Assembly (NCBI GenBank): GCA_018400395.1
Contig: JAGYMN010000004.1
Span: 1-30,813 of the forward strand
DNA from: Actinomycetota bacterium
Lineage (GTDB): Bacteria; Actinomycetota; Humimicrobiia; Humimicrobiales; Humimicrobiaceae
Direction: 5' to 3'
Length of the DNA stretch: 30,813 nt
The notes beneath the pieces are model-generated. The model had not been told where the DNA came from, did not search any database, and saw nothing but the letters and a program-made list of their open reading frames with translations. Positions 15,206 through 24,185 of this stretch are shown here, piece after piece (the stretch's first letter is position 1; every line of letters starts with the position of its first letter). The position numbers and the translations under genes are program-made.

Positions 15206-16054
15206 TTATAGAATAATTACTTTACCAGTATATCCAAACTCGCATTTTGGACCAAACTCATTTTTTATTTCAAAATATCCATTATAACCTGTGCAATGAG
15301 ATGGTATTATTCTATCAATCTTTATTTTTCTCAGTTCTGAAATTACTTTACCCATATACCTTTTATCTTTATTAAAAAGGTGAAAACCTCCTATTACAGC
15401 AAAAAACGAATCCTTTCCCGACAGTCTCTGCGCCTGCTTTATCATGTTTATTATTCCCCTATGAGCACATCCTGTAATAAGTACCTTCCCCCTGGGAGTT
15501 TCGATTATTATGCCAGTATCATCAATAAGACTGTCATTTATATATATTCCGTTCTTTTTCTTGATCATATTTATTTCGGGTTTTTCAAATTTTACTGTTT
15601 TCTCTATCTCTCCCAATGAATATATATTTTTAGAGATCCTTGTTGAGCCCCTGTCAAATCTAAACTCTGCACCATTTTCAATATATTTTTCCTTGCTGAA
15701 AGGTATGCCTATGTATTTTTTCTTTAATCCTTTTGACACCTTGTATTTTTTTTCAAATATTTTTTCATGTGCAATAATTTCTATCCTTTTCCCTGCCTCC
15801 TTTGTAACGTCGTAAAGGCCTCCTGTATGATCATAATGTCCATGACTGATGAAAATTTTATCTATTGTCCGGGGTTCAAAACCCAGGTATCTCATATTAT
15901 TTAATACAAGGCCGCTTGCTCCGGTATCAAAAAGTATCTTTTCGTTTCCGTTTTCAATCATTATTGACCAGCCATGTTCTGCCTTCAACCCTGATGATCT
16001 TACATAATTATCAATTATTATTGTCAGCTTTATTTTGTTGTTTTTCATATTCAT
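15206..16054 (-). CDS. metallo-beta-lactamase-fold hydrolase (COG1237-like)
   Basis: A 282-residue MBL-fold protein. The di-metal ligands are visible: HGHYDHTGG (H71, H73, D75, H76), H198 in TGCAHRGI, and a C-terminal H253 in PSHCTGY; H225 lies in GGFHL. The GCAHRG and SHCTG forms match the COG1237 group, sometimes annotated as a dihydropterin-aminobenzenephosphate synthase relative, and frequently found beside DUF134/NifX/MinD genes in anaerobes. The real substrate is unknown. The ATG (16052-16054) has no ribosome binding site, only an A-run. A perfect extended -10 starts 14 bases upstream (16068-16076), so it may have its own nearly leaderless transcript. Confidence 0.85.
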   Translation of the reverse strand: MNMKNNKIKLTIIIDNYVRSSGLKAEHGWSIMIENGNEKILFDTGASGLVLNNMRYLGFEPRTIDKIFISHGHYDHTGGLYDVTKEAGKRIEIIAHEKIFEKKYKVSKGLKKKYIGIPFSKEKYIENGAEFRFDRGSTRISKNIYSLGEIEKTVKFEKPEINMIKKKNGIYINDSLIDDTGIIIETPRGKVLITGCAHRGIINMIKQAQRLSGKDSFFAVIGGFHLFNKDKRYMGKVISELRKIKIDRIIPSHCTGYNGYFEIKNEFGPKCEFGYTGKVIIL

Positions 16055-16067
16055 TTTTTTTTAAGAC

Positions 16068-16076
16068 ATTATAACA
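16068..16076 (-). promoter_or_regulatory. extended -10 promoter candidate before the MBL-fold gene
   Basis: The minus strand reads TGTTATAAT, a perfect TGnTATAAT. No recognisable -35. The predicted start near 16061 leaves roughly seven bases before the ATG, consistent with the missing ribosome binding site. Confidence 0.4.
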
Positions 16077-16166
16077 TATTTTGAGTATATGCCCATAATT
16101 AGTAAATAACGCAGTATTTTATAAAGATTTTTATCATAAAATAAAATTCCTTTACCCGGACCGTCT

Positions 16167-16622
16167 TCAATGTTTTCTTTCTGATCCATGCCTGTAGGAC
16201 CTGCCCCTACCAAATCTTCTTCCAAGATCCTCAATATTTTCACTGTTGCAGACCGGGCAGAGTTCATCTTTGCTGCTGGCAACTGTATCCCATATATTAC
16301 CGCATGCCACACACCTCATCCTGTTTCTTAAAAAAATATAGTTTCCGCCTTCTATTCTTATGACCTTACCGTTGACCATAGCGTCAGCAATTTTTTTTCT
16401 GGCAGAATCTACCAGCCTTGTAAAAGTAGGTCTGGAAATATTCATCCTTTTTGCAGCATCTTCCTGCTTCAGGTTTACATGATCGGCCAGTCTTATTGAT
16501 TCATATTCATCAATTGTCAGTATAACTTCATTGATCTTCTTTAATGGCCTGTAACCATGAGGTGTAAAATAATCCATCCCGGGCGGATATAGTACATTTC
16601 TTTTTTTTCTGGGTTTTACCAT
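16167..16622 (-). CDS. DUF134 (UPF0251) family DNA-binding protein with intact zinc ribbon
   Basis: A 151-residue DUF134 protein. The N-terminus has the conserved FTPHGYRPL (about 19-27) and EVILTIDEYESIRLAD. A sigma-region-4-like helix-turn-helix covers about 52-80 (QEDAAKRMNISRPTFTRLVD), then GKVIRIEGGNY. The C-terminus has a zinc ribbon with C104/C107 and C122/C125 (RCVACGN, LCPVCNSEN) and a basic tail. It is the first gene of the MBL/NifX/MinD cluster, 112 bases from the MBL-fold gene, and probably regulates it. There is no clear ribosome binding site before the ATG. DUF134 genes are repeatedly found next to NifX-like genes; their ligand is not known. Confidence 0.9.
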   Translation of the reverse strand: MVKPRKKRNVLYPPGMDYFTPHGYRPLKKINEVILTIDEYESIRLADHVNLKQEDAAKRMNISRPTFTRLVDSARKKIADAMVNGKVIRIEGGNYIFLRNRMRCVACGNIWDTVASSKDELCPVCNSENIEDLGRRFGRGRSYRHGSERKH

Positions 16623-16691
16623 ATTATGTTATATTTGAAAACAATCATAATTTTTTACTATACATATTTTAATTAAAGATATACCAAATTT

Positions 16692-17924
16692 TCAAACGGT
16701 CATTATTTTTTTAAAATGCCTCTTGCCCCTCTGTAATATCTTCTCATTTAAACTGTCAATTTCCAGTTCAAGGTTTTCATCTTCTACTTTTTTACCATTT
16801 ATTTTTACTGCTCCCTGGGAGATGAGCCTCCTTGCTTCTCCATTTGATTTTGCCATCCCTGAATCAACCAGAAGTTTCACTATCCATATTCTACTATTAC
16901 CTGCAATTTTTCCTTTCAAATTAAATTTTTCAATATCTTCTGGAATCTCTTTTCTTTTGAATATAAGGTCAAATTCTTTTTCAGCTTTTTCTGCATCATC
17001 ACTGCTGTATAAATATTCTATTATTATTCTTGAAAGCTTCCTTTTTGCAATTGAAGGATTTGCACTTCCCTTTTTAATATCTTCTTCAATATCAAAAATC
17101 TCTTCCGGTCTTAATCTTGTAAGCAGCTTAAAGTAATCAGTCATAATATTATCCGGGATTGACATGACCTTTCCAAATATTTCAGAAGGTTTTTCACTTA
17201 CACCTATGTAGTTTCCCAGACTTTTACTCATTTTTTCTGTTCCATCAGTACCTGCCAGAATAGGCATTGTAACTGCGATCTGCGGTTTCTGACCCATATC
17301 CTTCTGAAGTTCTCTTCCCATAAGCAAATTAAATCTCTGATCAGTTCCACCCAGCTCGACATCCGCCTCCACTGCTACCGAGTCGTACGCCTGCATAATC
17401 GGATACATAAATTCCATAATAGCAATCGGTAAATTTCCTTTAAATCTTTTCTTAAAGTCATCCCTCTCAAGCATTCTTGCAACTGTAAAGCGTGACGTCA
17501 GGCCAAGTATATCTTCAAAAGAAAGATTCTTCAGCCATTCTGAATTTTTAACCAGTTCGGTCTTTTCAGGATCCAGTATTTTAAAAGCCTGCTTCATATA
17601 TGTTTTAGCATTCCTGTCAATCTCCTTATTGGATAGTTCGGGCCTTAGAGAAGACCTTCCCGACGGATCCCCTATCCTTGCAGTATAATCACCGATTATT
17701 AATACAGCATTATGTCCAAGGTCCTGAAATTGTCTGAGTTTATTAAGCACAACAGTATGTCCGAGGTGGATATCCGGGGCTGTAGGATCAAGTCCAAGTT
17801 TAACCTTTAGAGGATTGTTTTTTATTATAGAATCTCCTACAATAATTTCCAGTTCTTTCATAGTCAGTATATCTTCCGTACCCATCCCTATAATCTGCAA
17901 CTGTTTTTCTAAATCCTTCTCCAT
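16692..17924 (-). CDS. tyrS: tyrosyl-tRNA synthetase
   Basis: Class I aminoacyl-tRNA synthetase charging tRNA-Tyr. The 410 residues show HLGH (53-56) as the HIGH signature, KMSKS at 231-235, the tyrosine-binding region with GDYTARIGDPSG (78-89) and GGTDQRFN (192-199), and a C-terminal S4 RNA-binding domain (about 345-405; SGMAKSNGEARRLISQGAV). The ATG has AAGG seven bases upstream. It is divergent from the penicillin-binding protein gene across 210 bases. I looked for the T-box motif common upstream of synthetase genes in Gram-positive bacteria and did not find it. It probably is a single-gene unit, 69 bases ahead of the DUF134 gene. Confidence 0.97.
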   Translation of the reverse strand: MEKDLEKQLQIIGMGTEDILTMKELEIIVGDSIIKNNPLKVKLGLDPTAPDIHLGHTVVLNKLRQFQDLGHNAVLIIGDYTARIGDPSGRSSLRPELSNKEIDRNAKTYMKQAFKILDPEKTELVKNSEWLKNLSFEDILGLTSRFTVARMLERDDFKKRFKGNLPIAIMEFMYPIMQAYDSVAVEADVELGGTDQRFNLLMGRELQKDMGQKPQIAVTMPILAGTDGTEKMSKSLGNYIGVSEKPSEIFGKVMSIPDNIMTDYFKLLTRLRPEEIFDIEEDIKKGSANPSIAKRKLSRIIIEYLYSSDDAEKAEKEFDLIFKRKEIPEDIEKFNLKGKIAGNSRIWIVKLLVDSGMAKSNGEARRLISQGAVKINGKKVEDENLELEIDSLNEKILQRGKRHFKKIMTV

Positions 17925-18069
17925 ATTATGCCTTATAAATTACAATAATTTAAAATCAGGTTAAATATTAACACAGTCCGGCTAATAATGTCTATTTACA
18001 TCATTAAACCAATATTATCATCCTGCATTTATTTTTTTGAATATATATCCTGGAAAATATTTACTGTTA

Positions 18070-18098
18070 TTGATATTTGATTAAATTTTATATAATAT
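18070..18098 (+). promoter_or_regulatory. promoter candidate of the penicillin-binding protein gene
   Basis: TTGATA (18070-18075) is followed 17 bases later by TAATAT (18093-18098), which overlaps a consensus TATAAT at 18091-18096 (15-base spacer). It lies about 37-40 bases before the ATG. Confidence 0.5.
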
Positions 18099-18134
18099 TC
18101 CTTAAGTTCTAAACAATTTATATGGAAGGTATTT

Positions 18135-20987
18135 ATGGTCCCGGGCAGAAGAAAGGCAGGCGGATGCCTTAAGACTTTTTTAATATTTGCTGCAGCAGTA
18201 ATCCTAATTGTTGCTGGCCTGGTTATAGTATTTTCTATAATATATATAAATTCCCTTCCTACACTGGAAGAGTTAACACCATCACCCATAGCGCAGACCT
18301 CCAAAGTATACGACATAGAAGGTAACCTTATAACTGAATTCCATGCAGAAGAGAACAGGGAGATAGTACCTTTCAGCATGATGTCTGATAACATAAAAGA
18401 TGCTGTTGTAGCAGTAGAGGACAAAAGATTCTATGACCACCGGGGCGTAGATTACATAAGGATCATAGGAGCGGCAATTGCTGACATCAGGGCCGGTGAA
18501 CTTGCCCAGGGAGGCAGCACCATAACACAGCAGCTTATAAAAAACATTTATTTTTCACCTGAAAAGTCCTGGAGGCGAAAGATCAATGAAGCATTGATAG
18601 CAATACAGCTGGAAAGGCATTACACAAAAGACAAAATACTGGAGATGTATCTAAATACAGTTCTCTTTGGGTCCGGTACCTATGGAATAGAAAAAGCATC
18701 ACAGGTCTATTTAGGTAAGAATGCTGCAGATCTAAACATACCGGAAGCGGCATTGCTTGCCGGCCTGGTACAGTCACCGGAAGTATATTCCCCTTTCAAC
18801 AACATTGAAAAAGCAAGGCAGCGCAGGAATCATGTTCTTAAGGTGATGTATGAACAGGGTTATATTAATTCTGATGAATACATAGAATCCCTTGCAGAAC
18901 CAGTAATAACAAACAGTGAGGGATCCGCTTCATCAAACACTGTATCAGGTAGCAGATTTGCTCCTTATTTTATAGATTTTGTTAAACTGCAGCTTTATGA
19001 ACAAAAATTCAGTGACTACGATGTTTTTAAAGGCGGATTAAGGATCTATACGACACTCGATATGAACCTTCAAAAAAAAGCCGATAATGCATTAAAGACT
19101 GTCTTTCCGGATGAGATAAAACCTTCTTATTCTTTAATCTGTTCGGACCCCAATAATGGATATATATATGCTCTTATAGGCGGTAAGGACTATTCGGAAA
19201 GTAAATTTAACATTGCGACTCAGGGGAAAAGGCAGCCGGGTTCTGTTTTCAAGACAGCCGTTCTCATGGAATCTACCAGGCAGGGATTTTCTGCAAAAAA
19301 TGAGTTTAATCCTGATGGCCCCATAACAATTGATATGCCTGAAGGTCCAGACTGGATAGTAGACAATTATGGAGGCCAGAAGTTCGGTGATGACATTTCT
19401 GTCGCAGACGCAACTGCTCACTCTGTTAATGTAGTATATGCACAGCTTATAATGAAAATCGGTGCAGAGAATGTTGAATCATTATGCAGTCAGATGGAAA
19501 TCAGTGATATAGGAAGCAATCCTGCTATTGCTCTGGGTGGGCTGGATATCGGTGTTACCCCTCTTGATATAAGTAAAATTTTTTCAACGCTTGCATCGGG
19601 AGGATTATATCACCGGCCGGTTACAATCCTTAAAATAACGGATTCCGAAGGGAATATCCTATATCAATACAATAATCCTGAAGAAGGTTTAAGCAATAGG
19701 ATCCTTGAAGAATCAGAGGCTTCTTATATCACCAGGATCCTCAAAAAAGTTATTGAATACGGCACCGGCAGCGGGGCCGATATTGGAAGACCTGCAGCCG
19801 GCAAGACAGGAACCACAACCGACCATAAGGATGCCTGGTTTGCGGGCTACACACCGGAACTGGTTGCTGTAGTCTGGATGGGTAACCCGGATAGCAATGA
19901 CCCTATGGAGCCTATAAATGGCCGTACTGTTGTAGGAGGCACATATCCTGCTGATATATGGCGTGAATTCATGATGCTTGCTCTTGAAGATAGAGAGGTA
20001 ACAGATTTTAAAGGCCCGGAAGATGAATTAATAGATATAAAGATATGCAGCGAATCCGGACTTTTACCGGTATTCTGGTGCCCTGAGGAAAAGCTGGTCT
20101 GGAATATCTTTGTTAAAGGAAATGAACCCGTAGAAACATGTAACGTGCATAACAGGGTTGAAGTGCCTGATGTTAGGGGCATTACAATAGAAGAAGCAAA
20201 AAAAATATTAGATGAGCTTTTCATTGAGATTACTGAAGTCCATGAATTTAATGATACTTATAACAGGGGAATTATATTTGATCAGAGTCCGGAAGCAGGA
20301 TCTTTTCTTGAATCCCTTACTGGAGAAAAACTTAGCGTCATACTCTATGTAAGCAAAGGAGAGAAGACTTTTAAAATGCCTGATCTAACCGGGACCGGTA
20401 TGAAAGAGGCCAGAGATATACTGGAGTCACTTGGCATGGAAATAAGCGAGATTGTTTATCAATTTAATGATGATAACCCTGCTGATATTATATTCAAACA
20501 AAATCCCCCGGGCGGATCAAAGGTAACTGCATCCGCGGAAGTACAATTAATTATAAGTAAAGGAGAGGATCCTGAGGGTGAGATCCCCGATACTACAGGA
20601 TTAACAGAAGAGGAAGCTCTGGCAATGCTTTCTTTGAATGGTTTTGAAAATGTAAATGTAATATATGAAGAGAGCAAAAAAGAGATAGGGAAAGTTTTTT
20701 CCCAGATTCCCGAAGAAGGTACTTTATATAATAAAGAGGCAGAAATAATAATAATGATAAGCAGCGGTATTATGGTTCCGGATGTGACCGGTATGAAACT
20801 CGAAGATGCCCTGGAAATACTTGAGGACACCGGCTTTACAGTTCTTGTAATCCCTGATGATGCAGTGGAGGGAGAAGTAAAATCCCAGGAACCGGAAGCC
20901 GGCCAATATCTTGGTTTTGGGTCAGAGATAATACTCGAGTTAAAAATAGCAGAAGAACCTCCAGAAAAAGTGGAAAATGAATCTTAA
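18135..20987 (+). CDS. class A penicillin-binding protein (PBP1A type) with four PASTA domains
   Basis: Bifunctional peptidoglycan synthase: glycan polymerisation by the GT51 domain and cross-linking by the transpeptidase. The 950 residues are, in order: a cytoplasmic basic N-terminus, a transmembrane helix (about 14-38), GT51 (about 55-235; catalytic E95 in VEDKRFYDHRG, GGSTITQQ at 126-133), the transpeptidase (about 300-620; S370-x-x-K373, S430-V-N432, K557-T-G559), and four PASTA repeats beginning near 676, 747, 815 and 879. The start has GGAAGG five bases upstream. PASTA repeats on PBPs are typical of Gram-positive cell walls and bind muropeptides or beta-lactams in some members. It is convergent with argH, 37 bases apart. 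Confidence 0.95.
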   Translation: MVPGRRKAGGCLKTFLIFAAAVILIVAGLVIVFSIIYINSLPTLEELTPSPIAQTSKVYDIEGNLITEFHAEENREIVPFSMMSDNIKDAVVAVEDKRFYDHRGVDYIRIIGAAIADIRAGELAQGGSTITQQLIKNIYFSPEKSWRRKINEALIAIQLERHYTKDKILEMYLNTVLFGSGTYGIEKASQVYLGKNAADLNIPEAALLAGLVQSPEVYSPFNNIEKARQRRNHVLKVMYEQGYINSDEYIESLAEPVITNSEGSASSNTVSGSRFAPYFIDFVKLQLYEQKFSDYDVFKGGLRIYTTLDMNLQKKADNALKTVFPDEIKPSYSLICSDPNNGYIYALIGGKDYSESKFNIATQGKRQPGSVFKTAVLMESTRQGFSAKNEFNPDGPITIDMPEGPDWIVDNYGGQKFGDDISVADATAHSVNVVYAQLIMKIGAENVESLCSQMEISDIGSNPAIALGGLDIGVTPLDISKIFSTLASGGLYHRPVTILKITDSEGNILYQYNNPEEGLSNRILEESEASYITRILKKVIEYGTGSGADIGRPAAGKTGTTTDHKDAWFAGYTPELVAVVWMGNPDSNDPMEPINGRTVVGGTYPADIWREFMMLALEDREVTDFKGPEDELIDIKICSESGLLPVFWCPEEKLVWNIFVKGNEPVETCNVHNRVEVPDVRGITIEEAKKILDELFIEITEVHEFNDTYNRGIIFDQSPEAGSFLESLTGEKLSVILYVSKGEKTFKMPDLTGTGMKEARDILESLGMEISEIVYQFNDDNPADIIFKQNPPGGSKVTASAEVQLIISKGEDPEGEIPDTTGLTEEEALAMLSLNGFENVNVIYEESKKEIGKVFSQIPEEGTLYNKEAEIIIMISSGIMVPDVTGMKLEDALEILEDTGFTVLVIPDDAVEGEVKSQEPEAGQYLGFGSEIILELKIAEEPPEKVENES

Positions 20988-21000
20988 TAATAGTTATTAA
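20984..21000. terminator. AT-only hairpin between the PBP gene and argH
   Basis: TTAATAA (20984-20990), loop TAG, TTATTAA (20994-21000), with a CTTTTTG run shortly after on the plus strand. It overlaps the PBP stop codon between two convergent genes. The stem has no G or C, so it is at best a weak terminator. Confidence 0.25.
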
Positions 21001-21024
21001 TGACTTTTTGAAATTATTTTATTT

Positions 21025-22476
21025 TCATATATAGATTTTCGACTCTTCAATAATGCTTTCAAAATCAACTGTTCTTTTTTTAAGGTCCCCCAATAGTTTA
21101 AGCAGGGATACAATTTTTTTTCTTCCTTTTTTTATATTATTCTTAACAGATTTTTTTGAAGTCCCACAGTCTGTAATCTTTGATTCAATACATGATTTGA
21201 GATCCATATGTTCATATATATCGTTTTTAAAAAGTTTTGAGAATCCCTTTAGTTCATCAATGGTAAGATCTCTGGTTTTTTTATTGTTTTCAATGCAGTA
21301 ATTTATAATTTTACCGGTTATTTCATGGGCATTCCTGAAAGCTTCACCTCTGGATACAAGATAATCAGCAATATCAGTAGCTTCCATAAATCCCTCTTTT
21401 AATTTTTCACTGATAACATCTTTATTGATTCTAATTTTCTTTATGATATCAGAAAAAATAGATACACTCCGGGCAGTTTCTCCGACTGCATCAAAAAGGA
21501 TTTTTTTATCCTCCTGCAGATCCCGGTTATAAGTGGAAGGAAGTGCTTTTAAAATCATCATTATCTGTACCAGATTACCTGTTACAATTGAACTTTTCCC
21601 CCTTATCAGTTCAAAAAGGTCGGGGTTTTTTTTCTGCGGCATTATACTGCTTCCGGTACAGAAAGAATCTTCGATATCTATGTAAGAGAATTCATTTGAA
21701 TTATATATTATAAGATCTTCACTTAATCTGGAAAGATGTATCATTATCATACTGCAGCTATATACCAGGTCTACAATAAAATCCCTGTCACCCACTATAT
21801 CCATGCTGTTTGAACTTATATTTTTAAACTTCAGTATTTTTGAAATCATTTCCCTGTCCAGACCGTAGCCGCTTCCTGCACATGCTGCTGCTCCCAGCGG
21901 CATATAATCACAGCTTTCAAAAACATTTTTTAACCTGATGAAGTCCCTTCCGAGCTTTTCAAAATATGAAAGAAGGTAATGCGAAAGATATACAGGCTGG
22001 GCTTTTTGCATATGGGTATATGCAGGAAAAGCTGTATCGATTTGATCTGTTGATATATCAATAATGCACTTCATCAGTTTTATAACCTCTTCCATGAGAG
22101 AGATTATTATATCCCTGCAAAATAATTTTTCGTCAAGGACAATCTGGTCATTCCTGCTTCTTCCAGTATGTATCTTCAGGGCAGTATCACCTATTATCGA
22201 ATATAATTCATTCTCAATAAGGCTGTGTATATCTTCATACTTACCTATATCAATACTGGCATTTTCGATTTTTTGTTTCAGCCTGACAAGACCTTCTATT
22301 ATTATCTTTAATTCTTCACCGTTAACTATCTCCAGTTTTCTTAATCCTATAACATGTGCTGCAGTACCAATAATATCGTAAAGATAAAGAGCACTGTCTA
22401 TGTCAATAGAATGTGTAAAATTTTCAACTGCCCGGTCTGTGTCACCCCTGATGCGGCCTTTCCATATTTTATTCAT
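21025..22476 (-). CDS. argH: argininosuccinate lyase
   Basis: Splits argininosuccinate into arginine and fumarate, the last step of arginine synthesis. The 483 residues show the fumarase/aspartase superfamily signature GSSIMPQKKNPD (275-286), with S276/S277 in the mobile catalytic loop, TGRSRNDQ (104-111) for substrate binding, and TH (154-155) in AYTHMQKAQP as the other catalytic region. The usual length is about 460; the excess is mainly at the C-terminus. The ATG has GGGAG six bases upstream and overlaps the last eight bases of argG. It is the last gene of the arg operon. Confidence 0.97.
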   Translation of the reverse strand: MNKIWKGRIRGDTDRAVENFTHSIDIDSALYLYDIIGTAAHVIGLRKLEIVNGEELKIIIEGLVRLKQKIENASIDIGKYEDIHSLIENELYSIIGDTALKIHTGRSRNDQIVLDEKLFCRDIIISLMEEVIKLMKCIIDISTDQIDTAFPAYTHMQKAQPVYLSHYLLSYFEKLGRDFIRLKNVFESCDYMPLGAAACAGSGYGLDREMISKILKFKNISSNSMDIVGDRDFIVDLVYSCSMIMIHLSRLSEDLIIYNSNEFSYIDIEDSFCTGSSIMPQKKNPDLFELIRGKSSIVTGNLVQIMMILKALPSTYNRDLQEDKKILFDAVGETARSVSIFSDIIKKIRINKDVISEKLKEGFMEATDIADYLVSRGEAFRNAHEITGKIINYCIENNKKTRDLTIDELKGFSKLFKNDIYEHMDLKSCIESKITDCGTSKKSVKNNIKKGRKKIVSLLKLLGDLKKRTVDFESIIEESKIYI

Positions 22477-23665
22477 TTATTCTCCCTTTTCTGCCAAGTA
22501 TTTCATAAGGATAGCCAAAAATCTTTATGAAACTCTCTGAATGTACCGGGTCAAATTTATCCTTCCGGTCATAAGTTGCCAGGTCTCTGTCATATAATGA
22601 GAAATCTGACTTTCTCCCGGATACTCTGAAATTTTTATACTCCAGCCTTATTTTTAATCTTCCAGTCACATATTCCTGACTTTCATCTATAAATGACATA
22701 AGGCACTTTCTTAGAGGAGTAAACCATAGTCCGTAGTATATTAGTTCTGCCATTTTTTCCTCAATAAGGTATTTATAATGCAGCAGTTCTCTGTCAAGAA
22801 CAATTGATTCCAGCTGCCTGTGAGCTTCTATAAGTATTTCAGCTGCAGGTGATTCATATATTTCCCTTGATTTTATGCCTATAAGACGGTTCTCTACCAT
22901 ATCTATCCTGCCTATACCATATTTTCCTGCCTGCTGGTTCAGACCCATTATAAGATCTATTCCTGATATGCTTTTCCCATTAAGCGATACAGGTAAACCG
23001 TTTTCAAAGCCAAGCTCGATATATTCATAATCTCCTGTTTCTCTGGTTATTTTAGTCCATTTATATATCTCTTCGGGCGGTTCTGCCCATGGATCTTCAA
23101 GAACCCCGCATTCTATACTCCTCCCCCAGAAGTTTTCATCTATACTGTATGGACTTTTTTTATTTACATTGATCTTTATATTATTCTTCCTTGCATATTC
23201 TATTGCATCCTCCCTTGAAAGGTTCCACTCTCTTTGAGGAGCTATTATCTTAAGATCCGGAGCCAGGGTCCTTATTCCTACATCAAACCTTACCTGGTCA
23301 TTGCCCTTCCCCGTACATCCGTGTGCCAGGGCTTCTGCACCCTTTGATCTTGCCAGCTCCACAAGTTTTTTAACTATAAGTGGTCTGGCAATCGCTGTTG
23401 CAAGCGGATATTTCTTCTCATATTTAACGTTCGATTTTATAGAAGGGTATATGAAATCATTAACAAATTCATCCTTTGCATCAATTATAAATGCTTCACT
23501 TGCTCCGGCATCTATTGCTCTTTGATATGCTTCATCCAGGTTGTCAGGCTGACCGCAATCTACAAGTGCACATATAACATCCATTTTGTAATTATCTTTT
23601 ATCCACTTTATAGATATCGAAGTATCAAGACCTCCCGAATAAGCAAGTACAGCTGTCTTATTCAT
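22469..23665 (-). CDS. argG: argininosuccinate synthase
   Basis: ATP-dependent joining of citrulline and aspartate. The N-terminal ATP-pyrophosphatase loop AYSGGLDTS lies immediately after the start, and HGCTGKGNDQVRF follows near 115-130, with SPYSIDENFWGRSIECG further on. I place the start at the ATG of MNKTAVLAYSGG (23663-23665), which gives the family's normal N-terminus (398 residues) and has AGGAAA just upstream; an upstream in-frame TTG (23680) would add five residues without better support. Fifty-one bases separate it from argR. Confidence 0.97.
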   Translation of the reverse strand: MNKTAVLAYSGGLDTSISIKWIKDNYKMDVICALVDCGQPDNLDEAYQRAIDAGASEAFIIDAKDEFVNDFIYPSIKSNVKYEKKYPLATAIARPLIVKKLVELARSKGAEALAHGCTGKGNDQVRFDVGIRTLAPDLKIIAPQREWNLSREDAIEYARKNNIKINVNKKSPYSIDENFWGRSIECGVLEDPWAEPPEEIYKWTKITRETGDYEYIELGFENGLPVSLNGKSISGIDLIMGLNQQAGKYGIGRIDMVENRLIGIKSREIYESPAAEILIEAHRQLESIVLDRELLHYKYLIEEKMAELIYYGLWFTPLRKCLMSFIDESQEYVTGRLKIRLEYKNFRVSGRKSDFSLYDRDLATYDRKDKFDPVHSESFIKIFGYPYEILGRKGRINE

Positions 23666-23716
23666 TTTCCTGCCTTTCAATCATATTAATCTAATAAAAA
23701 TTTATCTGATAAAAAC

Positions 23717-24172
23717 TTACTGTTTTTCCATAAGTTCTTTTATGGACCCTGCATGTTCTTCACTGTCGGAAATAGATATTATTGTATCATCGCCTGCAAC
23801 AGTGCCCAGGATCTCAACAAAGTTCATTCCGTCTATCACAGCAGCAGTTCCCTGGGCTTCGCCTGGATATGTTTTTATAACCAGTATGTTTTTTGCCTGC
23901 ATCACAGAAAGGACGCTGCTCCTGAATTTTGAAGTAAACTTTTCCAAATCGAATATACTGTCCCTTTTAAACCTGCCTTCTGGAGAGTAATATTCTTCAC
24001 CAAGATGATTTCTTACTTTTGTTATCCTGAGGTCATAGAGATCTCTTGAAATTGTAGACTGTGTCGTATTGAAGCCCCTCTCTTTAAGCTCTTTTACCAG
24101 CTCTTCCTGTGAAGAGATTTTTTTACTTTCCATCAATTCTTTTATAGCTTTGAGCCTTTCCCTTCTACTCAA
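23717..24172 (-). CDS. argR: arginine repressor ArgR
   Basis: Arginine-responsive transcriptional regulator. The 151 residues match the family: an N-terminal winged helix (about 1-70; SQEELVKELKERGFN then TQSTISRDLYDLRI) and a C-terminal hexamerisation and arginine-binding domain with GTAAVIDGM (about 108-116) and the acidic GDDT (about 127-130). The start is TTG (24170-24172), supported by AAGAGG six bases upstream; the next ATG (residue 14) would cut into the DNA-binding domain. It lies inside the operon it should control, 13 bases after argF. A probable operator precedes argC (29637-29671). Confidence 0.95.
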   Translation of the reverse strand: MSRRERLKAIKELMESKKISSQEELVKELKERGFNTTQSTISRDLYDLRITKVRNHLGEEYYSPEGRFKRDSIFDLEKFTSKFRSSVLSVMQAKNILVIKTYPGEAQGTAAVIDGMNFVEILGTVAGDDTIISISDSEEHAGSIKELMEKQ

Positions 24173-24185
24173 CTATAGCCTCTTC

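Noticed and set aside
16061..16312. An 83-codon open frame overlapping the DUF134 gene
   Set aside because: It lies mostly within the zinc-ribbon coding region in another frame of the same strand, has no ribosome binding site or family signature, and looks like a shadow.
12197..16622. A nitrogen-fixation gene cluster
   Set aside because: Only NifX-like single-domain proteins and MinD-type ATPases are present; no nifH, nifD, nifK, nifE, nifN or nifB is found, and this combination occurs in many anaerobes that do not fix nitrogen.
17925..18134. T-box riboswitch upstream of tyrS
   Set aside because: The conserved antiterminator sequence and a specifier-loop layout are not visible on the minus strand, and the gap is only 210 bases shared with a divergent promoter.
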